From Phoenicibacter sp963588595 (GTDB taxonomy: Bacteria > Actinomycetota > Coriobacteriia > Coriobacteriales > Eggerthellaceae), in assembly GCA_963588595.1 (NCBI GenBank), contig CAVAIA010000022.1:1-13505 (forward strand): 13,505 nt of DNA. Reading direction: 5' to 3'. Made by a program: the position numbers and the translations under genes. Of the stretch, positions 1 to 7,328 are shown one piece after another. A model generated the notes under the pieces. It worked only from the letters and a program-made list of their open reading frames with translations, ran no database searches and was not told the origin of the DNA. Each line of letters opens with the position of its first letter. Position 1 is the stretch's first letter.

Positions 1-1116
1 GATAAGGACGGGGCGTTTCGTGGAGGTCCTGCCTATTATATTCAGCAAGCGATAGGTTCAAGAAAATTGGGTGTGCTTTTCTCAATCCTCTTGATTTTGT
101 GCTTTGCGTTTGGTTTTAACGGTCTTCAAGCTTTTAACGCATGCTCTTCTCTTGAGTATTACATGCCAGATTATCAAACAAATGGCGGCTCTCTTGTTCT
201 TGGTTTGATTTTGATGTTGATGACTGCAGCTGTCATTTTTGGTGGAGCAAAAAGAATTAGCGTTATAACATCCATTGTCGTTCCTATCATGGCTGGAGCC
301 TATATCATCATCGCAGTTTGGACAACGATCTCAAATGCGCAATATCTTCCAATGATGTTCCAAGCAATCTTTGAAGCTGCGTTTGATTGGCAAGCGATCT
401 TTGGAGGATTTACCGGCAGCGTTATTATGCTTGGAATTAAGCGTGGTCTTTACTCAAACGAAGCTGGAATGGGATCTGCTCCTAACGCGGCGGCAACAGC
501 GAGCGTTTCTCACCCTGTTAAACAAGGTCTAGTTCAAAGCTTGTCAGTTTATATCGACACGATTTTAATTTGCTCTTGCTCAGCTGTTATGGTTTGTTTG
601 TTCCTTGTCAAAGATCCAGCTACAGCTGCTCAGTTCAAAGGCATTCCATTGGTTCAACAAGCAGTCCAAGATTCTGTTGGAGTTGTTGGAATCCACTTTA
701 TAACGTTCGCGATTTTCGCTTTTGCTTATTCATCTCTCATCGGCAATTATTTCTATGCAGAGAGCAATTTTAAATTTATAACGAAAAATAAAAATGCTCT
801 CGTCGTCTTTAGGGTGTTTTGCTTAATTGCAATTATTTATGGAGCTATGAATTCTTTCGATCTTGCTTGGAATTTAGCAGATATCTTCATGGGATTTATG
901 GCAATAATGAACTTGATAGTTATCGTTGTAATCGGAAAATGGGCTTTGTATGCGCTTAAAGATTATGAGAAGCAAAAGAAGGCGGGCAAGGATCCAGTTT
1001 TTGTGGCTTCTACAATAAAAGGAATGCCAGCTTGTGAATGTTGGAAACAAGAGAAGTTAAAGGATTTCGATGAAAATCCTGTCAAAGAAGTTATGGTTGA
1101 TCCACTAAAGGAATAG
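1..1116 (+). CDS. Sodium:alanine/glycine symporter, AGCS family (5' partial)
   Basis: Integral membrane carrier importing alanine or glycine with Na+ (amino-acid carrier protein / AlsT-DagA type). The frame is open from base 1 with no start, so the N-terminus lies outside the window. It opens with an RGGPAYYIQQAIG stretch, the conserved loop of this family, and continues with GLYSNEAGMGSAPNAAA, the other family hallmark. About 371 residues are visible; whole members run to roughly 450-500, so perhaps 100 residues are missing. At least seven hydrophobic helices follow, then a hydrophilic tail rich in Lys and Glu with a CEC motif near the end. A TTG at 67 is an internal codon, not the true start. 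The substrate (Ala or Gly) cannot be told from the sequence. A hairpin follows the stop and hypB lies 77 bases downstream. Confidence 0.93.
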   Translation, partial: DKDGAFRGGPAYYIQQAIGSRKLGVLFSILLILCFAFGFNGLQAFNACSSLEYYMPDYQTNGGSLVLGLILMLMTAAVIFGGAKRISVITSIVVPIMAGAYIIIAVWTTISNAQYLPMMFQAIFEAAFDWQAIFGGFTGSVIMLGIKRGLYSNEAGMGSAPNAAATASVSHPVKQGLVQSLSVYIDTILICSCSAVMVCLFLVKDPATAAQFKGIPLVQQAVQDSVGVVGIHFITFAIFAFAYSSLIGNYFYAESNFKFITKNKNALVVFRVFCLIAIIYGAMNSFDLAWNLADIFMGFMAIMNLIVIVVIGKWALYALKDYEKQKKAGKDPVFVASTIKGMPACECWKQEKLKDFDENPVKEVMVDPLKE

Positions 1117-1145
1117 TCACGCTTTTAAAATATATTAAGAATGCT

Positions 1146-1168
1146 AGGCGTCCTTTTGGGCGCCTTTA
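1146..1168 (+). terminator. Hairpin between symporter gene and hypB (terminator or attenuator)
   Basis: Arms 1146-1153 (AGGCGTCC) and 1158-1165 (GGGCGCCT) pair over 8 bp with one G-T wobble around a TTTT loop, and TTTAAAC follows. It lies 29 bases after the symporter stop. The T-run is short, so termination may be incomplete. Only about 14 bases separate it from the hypB Shine-Dalgarno, leaving no room for a separate promoter. Confidence 0.55.
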
Positions 1169-1193
1169 AACTAGAAAAACAAAGGGGATGAAG

Positions 1194-1865
1194 ATGGGCG
1201 AAGTTAAGATAATTGAGCTTAAGGCAAGCATTTTTGAGAACAACAATGAGAGAGCTGAGAAATTAAGAGGAGAGTTAAAGAAAAAAGGAACTTATCTTTT
1301 AAATGTCATGTCTTCTCCAGGATCGGGAAAAACAACAACTCTCGTTAATGTTATAAACCGCTTAAAAGACGATTTGAAAATTGCTGTTATGGAGGCGGAT
1401 ATCGATTCTGACAAGGATGCAAAAACTGTTGCGAGCGAGACAGGTGTTACGTCCATTCAATTGCACACAGGAGGGATGTGTCATCTTGATGCTGACATGA
1501 CGCGCCAAGGAGTCGAAGAAGTGGGAGATGGCTTTGATCTTGTTATTCTTGAGAATGTTGGAAATCTTGTTTGCCCTGCAGAATTCGACACAGGAGCTGT
1601 TAAATCTATCAATATTCTAAGCGTTCCAGAGGGAGACGACAAACCGCTGAAGTACCCATTAATGTATGAAGTGTCCTCTTTGGTTTTAGTTAACAAAATA
1701 GACGTTTTGCCTTATTTTGACTTTGATTTGGAAAAGTGCGAGTCATATATTGAGAGAAGAAATCCAAACTCGAAAGTCATCCCGATCAGTGCGAAGACGG
1801 GCGAAGGAGTTCAAGAGTTTGCTGATTGGATAAAAGAAGAGGTCGCAGCCTGGAAATCCAATTAA
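1194..1865 (+). CDS. hypB: Hydrogenase/urease nickel incorporation GTPase HypB
   Basis: SIMIBI-class GTPase that, with HypA, delivers nickel to the large subunit of [NiFe]-hydrogenase (in some bacteria also to urease), in the cytoplasm. In the 223-residue form, the P-loop SSPGSGKTT is at about 40-48, a Walker-type EADIDSDKDA at 68-77, the metal-site residues C96 and H97 in GGMCHLDAD, the third ligand C127 in ENVGNLVCPAE, and the guanine-specificity NKID at 167-170, followed by ISAKTGEG at 198-205. The N-terminal CxxCGC high-affinity site of the E. coli protein and the His-rich stretch of others are absent; only the GTPase-domain metal site is present. I choose ATG 1194 over ATG 1188 because AAAGGGG lies directly against 1188 but 6 bases before 1194. 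No hypA or hydrogenase gene is visible nearby. Confidence 0.95.
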   Translation: MGEVKIIELKASIFENNNERAEKLRGELKKKGTYLLNVMSSPGSGKTTTLVNVINRLKDDLKIAVMEADIDSDKDAKTVASETGVTSIQLHTGGMCHLDADMTRQGVEEVGDGFDLVILENVGNLVCPAEFDTGAVKSINILSVPEGDDKPLKYPLMYEVSSLVLVNKIDVLPYFDFDLEKCESYIERRNPNSKVIPISAKTGEGVQEFADWIKEEVAAWKSN

Positions 1866-1910
1866 CTCCAGGCAAACGACCTTTAAGTTATCAAACTATT
1901 TGATTTTCTT
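1841..1910. terminator. Bidirectional terminator zone between hypB and the DUF308 gene
   Basis: Two hairpins lie between the convergent genes. The first begins inside hypB: GGTCG (1841-1845) and GCCTGGA (1848-1854) pair with TCCAGGC (1867-1873) and CGACC (1877-1881), leaving a small internal loop (CA opposite AAA), with TTT after it on the plus strand. On the minus strand the same stem is followed by a TCTTCTTTT tract. The second is ATCAAA (1890-1895), CTA, TTTGAT (1899-1904), followed on the plus strand by TTTCTT. Both symmetries suit termination from either side. Confidence 0.6.
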
Positions 1911-2430
1911 AGTTCTTTTTTCTAGACATTATAAGAACGATGATGCACATAATCGCATCTAAAATAAGGGATATTCCCGCGAAGACAACGATAAATGTGA
2001 CTGGCGCGAACATAATGTAAATTCCGCAAATTATTAGAATAATTGAAGCGATGGCTAAAAACCAACCACCCGAAATTTTTTCTTTAATATTAGCAATTCC
2101 TAAGGAAAACATAACTGCACCATCTGCAATAACATAAATTCCTGCGAAAAGCATAATGATGTCTGCGATGATGTCCGGTCTATAAACGCAAAGAACGCCG
2201 ATTAATATCGAAAAGATCCCGCCTAAAATTGATTCTGCAACGCCGGTTGGGCTAACGAAGCAAAGGATGACTTTCGCAAGTCCTGCGATGATCAAAACAG
2301 TGCCGAAAAAGTAGCAAAGTGTGAGCCCTGTCAAAAGCGGCTCAGATAGGAATAGAATTCCCAAAATAAGTGACGCGATCGCGCTTAGAATAATTGTTCC
2401 GCGAAAGCGGTTAATCATATTTGATGACAT
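1909..2430 (-). CDS. HdeD / DUF308 family membrane protein
   Basis: A 173-residue, almost wholly hydrophobic protein with about six predicted membrane helices (near 11-30, 35-57, 66-85, 89-110, 123-142 and 146-168) and a short basic C-terminus (SRKKN). The repeated pattern of helix pairs with Gly-rich ILGILFLSEP, ILIGVLCVYRP and IIMLFAGIYVIADG segments is typical of HdeD/DUF308 proteins. HdeD of E. coli lies in an acid-resistance island, but the biochemical role of the family is not settled, so no function is asserted. The start at 2430 is preceded on the minus strand by GAGGT about six bases upstream. It is convergent with hypB and divergent from coaC, so it is probably a single-gene transcript. 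I could not pick out a convincing promoter for it. Confidence 0.85.
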   Translation of the reverse strand: MSSNMINRFRGTIILSAIASLILGILFLSEPLLTGLTLCYFFGTVLIIAGLAKVILCFVSPTGVAESILGGIFSILIGVLCVYRPDIIADIIMLFAGIYVIADGAVMFSLGIANIKEKISGGWFLAIASIILIICGIYIMFAPVTFIVVFAGISLILDAIMCIIVLIMSRKKN

Positions 2431-2507
2431 AAATTTACCTCACTTCTTAACTATTAAAACAAATGCCATTAGCAGTTTATCATATATTTGGTAAATTTGT
2501 GCCAGAC

Positions 2508-2519
2508 TTAAGTTATACA
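2508..2519 (+). promoter_or_regulatory. Candidate promoter for coaC
   Basis: TATACA at 2514-2519 is a plausible -10 element, giving a start of transcription near 2526 and a leader of about 38 bases. It is preceded by TTAAGT, so the block reads TTAAGTTATAC, the same 11 bases found at the tlyA promoter (10713-10723). No good -35 hexamer stands at 16-18 bases upstream. Confidence 0.4.
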
Positions 2520-2563
2520 ATTATTGAAGTTGAAAGTTTAAGTGTTTAAGAAGGATATTTTTT

Positions 2564-3142
2564 ATGCCAAACATAAAAATTCTATTGGGAGTGACAGGCT
2601 CCATTGCAGCTTATAAAGCGTGTGACATTATAAAAGAGCTTCGTGAGGTTGATTTCGACGTTAAAGTTATAACAACGAAGGACGCTGAAAAGTTCGTTAC
2701 ACCGCTAACTTTAGAAATATGCTCGGGTCACGAAGTGTTTAATGATATCTTCGACGACGAAAATTCACTAACACCCCATGTTTCTTATGCTAGTCAAGCA
2801 GATTGTTTTTTAATTGCGCCAGCAACAGCGAACACTATCGCCAAGCTTGCAAATGGGATTGCCGACAACGCGTTGACGGCGTGTTGCTTAGCAGCAACTT
2901 GCAAAAAAATAGTTGCCCCTGCGATGAACACTTTTATGTATGAGAACCCTGCAACTCAAAAGAATTTAAAAACTTTAAAGAAGAGAGGGTTTGAGGTGAT
3001 TGACCCAATTTCAGGCAATCTTGCGTGCGGAGATGTTGGAATTGGAAAGCTAGCAAAGGTTGAAACCATCGTTAAGCGAACTTTGGATGCGTTAAAAGGT
3101 GAAGAAGTGGAGCGGGCGACGGGAATCGAACCCGCGTTGTAA
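2564..3142 (+). CDS. coaC: Phosphopantothenoylcysteine decarboxylase (stand-alone CoaC)
   Basis: FMN-dependent decarboxylase that turns 4'-phospho-N-pantothenoylcysteine into 4'-phosphopantetheine, the third step from pantothenate to coenzyme A. The flavin-binding start GVTGSIAAYKA is at 9-19, the catalytic His is H72 (TPHVSYASQAD), the PAMN motif with its catalytic Asn is at 119-122, and the substrate flap SGNLACGDVGIGKL, with the active Cys in LACG, is at 150-163. The usual CoaBC fusion carries a CoaB ligase domain of about 200 residues after this point; here the protein ends at 192 residues, so a separate CoaB is expected elsewhere. AAGGA lies 8 bases before the ATG. The last 11 codons, VERATGIEPAL, are read from the antisense strand of the tRNA-Gly gene and so are not family sequence. 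Confidence 0.93.
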   Translation: MPNIKILLGVTGSIAAYKACDIIKELREVDFDVKVITTKDAEKFVTPLTLEICSGHEVFNDIFDDENSLTPHVSYASQADCFLIAPATANTIAKLANGIADNALTACCLAATCKKIVAPAMNTFMYENPATQKNLKTLKKRGFEVIDPISGNLACGDVGIGKLAKVETIVKRTLDALKGEEVERATGIEPAL

Positions 3143-3181
3143 GCTTGGGAAGCTCAAGTTCTACCATTGAACCACGCCCGC
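3108..3181 (-). tRNA. tRNA-Gly, anticodon CCC
   Basis: On the minus strand a full cloverleaf can be folded: acceptor GCGGGCG/CGCCCGC (7 bp), D-stem GTTC/GAAC with loop AATGGTA, anticodon stem TGAGC/GCTTA with loop TTCCCAA (anticodon CCC, reads GGG), a four-base variable region, and T-stem GCGGG/CCCGT with loop TTCGATT. The discriminator is T and CCA is encoded (3108-3110), giving 74 bases. It closely resembles other bacterial tRNA-Gly(CCC). It begins 22 bases after the galE stop on the same strand, so it may be released from the long operon transcript as well as made from its own promoter. Its 3' half overlaps the end of coaC antisense by 35 bases. Confidence 0.97.
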
Positions 3182-3202
3182 GTCTTTAAAAGACAACTAG
3201 TT

Positions 3203-3208
3203 ATTATA
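3203..3208 (-). promoter_or_regulatory. Candidate -10 element for tRNA-Gly, built into the galE stop
   Basis: The minus strand reads TATAAT here, a perfect -10 consensus, made from the last two galE codons (GTA TAA) plus one base. Transcription would start near 3196, about 15 bases before the mature tRNA. No convincing -35 lies 16-18 bases upstream and there is no TG extension, so it could be chance. A short GTCTT/AAGAC hairpin sits between it and the tRNA. Confidence 0.35.
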
Positions 3209-4295
3209 CTTCAAAACCGTCAGGATTTGACGATTGCCATCTCCATGCGTCTTCGCACATTTTTGTTAAATCAAATTTTGCAACCCAATTAAGTTCTTTT
3301 TTTGCTTTGTCCGCGTTTGCGTAATTCTCGGCGATGTCTCCTGCGCGGCGCGGCTTAATCTCAAACTCAATTTTGTGTCCACATGCTTTTTCAAAAGCAT
3401 GTATAACTTCAAGAACGCTCGACCCTTTGCCAGTTCCAAGGTTGAAAACTTCGCATCCATGACGGTCGTGCCCTGCGTCAGATCCTGCTTTTCCACCCAT
3501 CCAATTAAGAGCGCAAACGTGCCCTTTTGCTAGGTCAACAACGTGGATGTAGTCTCTAACTCCCGTTCCGTCAGGCGTTGGGTAATCATCTCCGAAAACT
3601 CCAACGCGCTCAAGTTTTCCAACGGCAACTTTTGCGACGTAGGGGAGCAAGTTATTAGGGATTCCTTTAGGATCTTCGCCTATAAGCCCGCTTTCGTGCG
3701 CGCCTATGGGGTTAAAGTATCTAAGCAAAACTATATTAAACTCGCCGTCACTCTTCGCTAAATCAAATAAAATTTGCTCGTTCATAGATTTTGTCCAGCC
3801 ATAAGGATTAGTTGCGTCCTTCTTTGGTGAAGTTTCAAACAAAGGCACGCTTTCTGGCTCGCCATAAACTGTGGCAGAGCTGCTAAAAATGAAGTTTTTG
3901 CAATCGTGCTTTCTAGAAACATTTAAAACATTCAAAGCTCCTGAGATGTTATTTATGTAATATTCGAGCGGTTTTTCAACTGATTCTCCAACAGCTTTAA
4001 ACGCCGCAAAGTGAATAATTGCATCAATATCATTTTCTTTGAACACTCTATCAATCGCCTGTTCATCCAAAATGTTGCACTCATAAAATTTAAGTTGCGT
4101 ATCATCCTCTTTAATGCCAACGATTTGCCTTATTCTTGACAATGCGACTTTAGAAGAGTTGCTCAAATCGTCGACAACAACAACATTAAATCCTTGATTT
4201 AAAAGTTCAACCGTCGTGTGAGATCCAATAAACCCCGCACCCCCAGTCACAAGAATTGTCAACTCTTCCGGCTTTCTATTAAGTGATTTGTTCAT
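3204..4295 (-). CDS. galE: UDP-glucose 4-epimerase GalE
   Basis: NAD-dependent short-chain dehydrogenase/reductase of 363 residues that interconverts UDP-glucose and UDP-galactose (Leloir pathway; also supplies galactose for surface glycans). The Rossmann motif TGGAGFIGSH is at 17-26, the NAD-ribose region VDDLSNSS at 41-48, the catalytic Ser region FSSSATVYG at 137-145, and the catalytic Tyr and Lys in NPYGWTK (Y165, K169). The nucleotide-sugar region LRYFNPIGAH is at 191-200 and GVRDYIHVVDLAKGH at 245-259. The length is slightly above the usual 330-340 because of about ten extra N-terminal residues and an insert at 268-281. AGGTGA precedes the ATG at good spacing. It follows the MBL gene by 25 bases on the same strand, so it belongs to the recJ-rel transcript. 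A specific sugar pathway cannot be inferred, since no other gal gene is near. Confidence 0.95.
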   Translation of the reverse strand: MNKSLNRKPEELTILVTGGAGFIGSHTTVELLNQGFNVVVVDDLSNSSKVALSRIRQIVGIKEDDTQLKFYECNILDEQAIDRVFKENDIDAIIHFAAFKAVGESVEKPLEYYINNISGALNVLNVSRKHDCKNFIFSSSATVYGEPESVPLFETSPKKDATNPYGWTKSMNEQILFDLAKSDGEFNIVLLRYFNPIGAHESGLIGEDPKGIPNNLLPYVAKVAVGKLERVGVFGDDYPTPDGTGVRDYIHVVDLAKGHVCALNWMGGKAGSDAGHDRHGCEVFNLGTGKGSSVLEVIHAFEKACGHKIEFEIKPRRAGDIAENYANADKAKKELNWVAKFDLTKMCEDAWRWQSSNPDGFEV

Positions 4296-4320
4296 ATTTG
4301 TTCACCTGAGTTATAAGATA

Positions 4321-4989
4321 TTAGAATCTGCTAAATGTTCCTCTTCGTTCGTTTTTGATCGATGTTATTGAACGATGTCCTGGTAAGACGACTGTTTCGT
4401 CAGGAAGTTTTGATAATTTTTTAACGGAGGACGCCATGTCTTCGTCGCTGCCTCCTTCAAAATCGGTTCTTCCTGTTCCTCCTGCAAAAAGAGTGTCGCC
4501 TGCAATCAAAACAGGCATTCCTTCCTTGTGGTTTCCGGATTCGGGAGCGAGGAACAAACACATGCTGCCCTTCGTGTGACCAGGGGTGTGGATGACTTCC
4601 CATTTCATGTCTCCGAGCTCGATAACGTCTCCCTCGTTTACCGTTTGATCAATTGTAACGCTCTTCGATTTTCTAGAAGTTCCAGTTGCATTTCCTTCTT
4701 CGCACCACGCTTTGTCATCCTCATAGCAAATTGTCTTTGCTCCCGTCAGTTCCTTTAGATCAGCAGCGCCTCCAATATGATCCCAATGGCCATGAGTTAT
4801 AACAATTGCATCTAATTTTTTCCCTCCAAGCGCGTCAACAATCTTTTCAGCATCGCAAGAAGGGTCAACGACAAATGTTGCTTTGCCGTCGCTTACGATG
4901 TATACGTTGTTCATCAAAATCCCCAAAACAAGGCACTCAACGTCAACGCACAAATTTTCAACAACATTAACTTTTCCCAAATCAAACAT
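4321..4989 (-). CDS. MBL-fold metallo-hydrolase (glyoxalase II-like)
   Basis: A 222-residue cytosolic metallo-beta-lactamase-fold hydrolase of the YcbL/glyoxalase-II-like group, whose members split thioesters such as S-lactoylglutathione or related compounds; the substrate here is unknown. The metal ligands are all visible: THGHWDH (H66, H68, D70, H71), HTPGH (H138), AGDTLFAGGTGRTD (D165) and PGH (H205). The C-terminal segment normally reads PGHG followed by an ERR motif; here it is GHRSITSIKNERR, with Arg replacing the Gly after the last ligand. The ATG overlaps the rel stop by one base (TAATG), with GGAG ten bases upstream, so translation is probably coupled to rel. The first 25 residues fit the family start, so the upstream ATG is kept over an internal Met26. 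Confidence 0.9.
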   Translation of the reverse strand: MFDLGKVNVVENLCVDVECLVLGILMNNVYIVSDGKATFVVDPSCDAEKIVDALGGKKLDAIVITHGHWDHIGGAADLKELTGAKTICYEDDKAWCEEGNATGTSRKSKSVTIDQTVNEGDVIELGDMKWEVIHTPGHTKGSMCLFLAPESGNHKEGMPVLIAGDTLFAGGTGRTDFEGGSDEDMASSVKKLSKLPDETVVLPGHRSITSIKNERRGTFSRF

Positions 4990-7292
4990 TACTTCTTTTC
5001 TCCTTTTTTATGCTTATCCTTGTTTACAGATGGAAGCGCCCTTTTGACTTCAAAAACGCTATCAACTTTCATTAAGTTTTCTATACAATAGTCTATCATT
5101 TTGAGATCGCTGACTTCAAATCCCATTTTTAACGTGCAAAAGTTGCCTGAGTTAGTGTTCATTGAGCAGCTAACGACGTTGATTCCCATCTCTCCAAAAA
5201 CTTTAGTCACATCAAGCAACAGATCCATCCGATCCATAGCATTTATCGCGATTTCCACCTTATAAGCGGCATTAATTTGAGCAGAATTTTCCCAAGCAAC
5301 AGGAATGATTCTCTCTGGGTGAGAGAGAAGGTCTTTTGCGTTAGGGCAGTCTTTTCTATGAACGCTGACACCTCTGCCTCGCGTAACAAAACCTATGATT
5401 TCGTCTCCCGGAACTGGGTTGCAACAATGCGAAAGGCGAACTAAAACATCATCAATTCCCTTAACTATAATCCCATTCTTTGTGTGAGCTTCATGTTTCT
5501 TTGGACGAGTCACGCTCGTAATCATGTTCAAGCGGTCTATGTTTTTCCCGCTCACTCTCGTTGGGCTCTTTGACTCTTCGTCCTCTTTTGCTCTCTCAAC
5601 GAGAATTTGTAAAAGACGTGCTGTTATGGTCTCTGCGTTTTCTTTACCCTTAGCAATTTGAACAAACATTTGCTCAACTTCTGGGTAGCCCATATCTTTT
5701 GCAACGAGTCTTAGCGCTTTTGATGTGCGTGCGTTCGAGAGTCCATATCCATTCTTTCTCATTTCAAGAAGAAGTTTTTCTCTTCCAGCAATAGCATCGT
5801 TGTCACGCGTGATTTTCGCGAAGTAGGACTTAATTTTGTTGCGAGCAGAAGGAGTTTTAACAAAGTTTAGCCAATCGGTCGAGGGGCTTGCAACTTTAGA
5901 TGTCATTATCTCAACGCGGTCTCCTGTTGACAGGCGGTAGGAAAGAGGGACAATTCGTCCATTAACTTTAGCTCCTATGCAACTATTTCCAACCTCTGTG
6001 TGAATTGCATATGCAAAATCAACGGGAGTCGAGCCTGCTCTTAGTGTTTTAACGTCACCATTAGGAGTGAAAACGTAAACATCAACATCCTCAAGGTCTA
6101 TTTTTAACTCTTTTAAGAATTCTCTCGAATCATCGCTTTCATCGGACCAATCGATCATTTCTCGAAGCCACGTCAATTGACCTTCTATGTCGTGTTTTGA
6201 AACTTCCTTGCCGCCTTCTTTATATAGCCAATGCGCCGCAACGCCATATTCGCTTGCGCGATGCATCTCCTCTGTTCGAATTTGAACTTCGAGAGGGCGA
6301 GCTGCCGGTCCCATAACAGTAGTGTGAAGCGATTGATACATGTTATGTTTTGGCATGGCAATATAGTCTTTAAAGCGCCCTGGGATCGGCGACCAAATCG
6401 AGTGAATAGCGCCTAGCGCTCCATAGCAATCCTTGATGTCATCAACGATAAGCCGAACCGCGATTAGGTCGTAAATTTCAGAAAACCCCTTGCCCTTCTT
6501 CATCATTTTTTGATAGATAGAGTAGAAATGTTTAGGCCGACCCATAATTCTTGCTTCTATCCCGATCTTTTTAAGTTCCGCTGTTATCTTTGACTCAACG
6601 TCAGCGAGATATTTCTCCCTATTCTCCCTTGAGTCGTCAACTAAGCGCTCAACTTGCTTATATTTTGAAGGCTCTAAGTGGTAAAAGGCAAGGTCTTCCA
6701 ATTCCCATTTAATGTTAGATATTCCAAGTCGATGAGCGATCGGAGCATAAATTTCTAGAGTCTCGCGCGCTTTAAATAGACGTCGATCCTCCGCTAAAGA
6801 AGAGAGGGTTCTCATGTTGTGGAGGCGGTCTGCCAATTTTATTACGATAACGCGGATGTCTTCGCCCATCGCAACGAGCATCTTTCTTATAGTTGCCGCT
6901 TGTTCATCGCTTAAATTCGTCACCTTAATTTTTGTGATCTTGGTCACTCCATCGACCAAAAGGGCAACATCTTGTCCAAAGAGCTCTGCAACCTCTTCTT
7001 TAGTTGCATCTGTGTCTTCTATAGTGTCATGCAAAATTCCTGCAACAACTGTTTCTATGTCCATCCGAAGCGATGTTAGAATTTTTGCAACAGAAAGTGG
7101 GTGAATAATATAAGGCTCGCCGCTCTTCCTTTTTTGATCGATATGCTTCTCTTTTGCATAGACGTATGCTTTATTTAACGTTTCAAGGTCGTCATCGTCC
7201 ATATATTCTGCGCAAAGTGATTTTAATTCATTGAACGTTGTCTCTGGATCGAATGCTATAGGCGGATTTGAAATCGATTCTTTTGTCGCCAT
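4989..7292 (-). CDS. rel: Bifunctional (p)ppGpp synthetase/hydrolase Rel
   Basis: Long RSH enzyme of about 767 residues that makes and destroys the alarmone (p)ppGpp in the stringent response. Numbering from the ATG: the HD hydrolase domain carries H64, the HDxxED motif (H88, D89, E92, D93) and LADRLHNM with D155, all needed for Mn-dependent hydrolysis. The synthetase domain has EIYDLIAVRLIV (catalytic Asp, D275), GRFKDYIAMPK, YQSLHTTV and EVQIRT (catalytic Glu, E335). Next come a TGS domain (DVYVFTPNGDV to KVNGRIVPL), the conserved-Cys region HCCNPVPGDEIIGF with HRKDCPN, and a C-terminal ACT domain. Both active sites look intact, as in Gram-positive Rel rather than E. coli RelA. A GTG at 7304 is also in frame but lies inside the Shine-Dalgarno GAGAGGTG, so ATG 7292 is preferred. 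It lies 36 bases after recJ. Confidence 0.95.
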   Translation of the reverse strand: MATKESISNPPIAFDPETTFNELKSLCAEYMDDDDLETLNKAYVYAKEKHIDQKRKSGEPYIIHPLSVAKILTSLRMDIETVVAGILHDTIEDTDATKEEVAELFGQDVALLVDGVTKITKIKVTNLSDEQAATIRKMLVAMGEDIRVIVIKLADRLHNMRTLSSLAEDRRLFKARETLEIYAPIAHRLGISNIKWELEDLAFYHLEPSKYKQVERLVDDSRENREKYLADVESKITAELKKIGIEARIMGRPKHFYSIYQKMMKKGKGFSEIYDLIAVRLIVDDIKDCYGALGAIHSIWSPIPGRFKDYIAMPKHNMYQSLHTTVMGPAARPLEVQIRTEEMHRASEYGVAAHWLYKEGGKEVSKHDIEGQLTWLREMIDWSDESDDSREFLKELKIDLEDVDVYVFTPNGDVKTLRAGSTPVDFAYAIHTEVGNSCIGAKVNGRIVPLSYRLSTGDRVEIMTSKVASPSTDWLNFVKTPSARNKIKSYFAKITRDNDAIAGREKLLLEMRKNGYGLSNARTSKALRLVAKDMGYPEVEQMFVQIAKGKENAETITARLLQILVERAKEDEESKSPTRVSGKNIDRLNMITSVTRPKKHEAHTKNGIIVKGIDDVLVRLSHCCNPVPGDEIIGFVTRGRGVSVHRKDCPNAKDLLSHPERIIPVAWENSAQINAAYKVEIAINAMDRMDLLLDVTKVFGEMGINVVSCSMNTNSGNFCTLKMGFEVSDLKMIDYCIENLMKVDSVFEVKRALPSVNKDKHKKGEKK

Positions 7293-7328
7293 TATTTTTT
7301 TCACCTCTCTTTCTTTATTTCATGTTCT

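Noticed and set aside
2431..2563. A possible small RNA or riboswitch in the coaC-DUF308 intergenic region
   Set aside because: The 133 bases show only promoter-like AT-rich sequence and an ACTTAAGT palindrome; no structured element is apparent.
3108..3181. tRNA-Gly as an attachment site for an integrated element
   Set aside because: No integrase gene and no repeat of the tRNA 3' end is seen in the window; flanking genes are ordinary core genes.
6814..7104. A 96-codon open frame on the plus strand opposite the Rel hydrolase domain
   Set aside because: It is the complement of strongly conserved HD-domain codons, and the opposite-strand protein explains the lack of stops.
7293..7304. GTG at 7304 as the rel start
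   Set aside because: The GTG forms part of the GAGAGGTG ribosome site, so ATG 7292 is well placed and the extra four residues are not supported.
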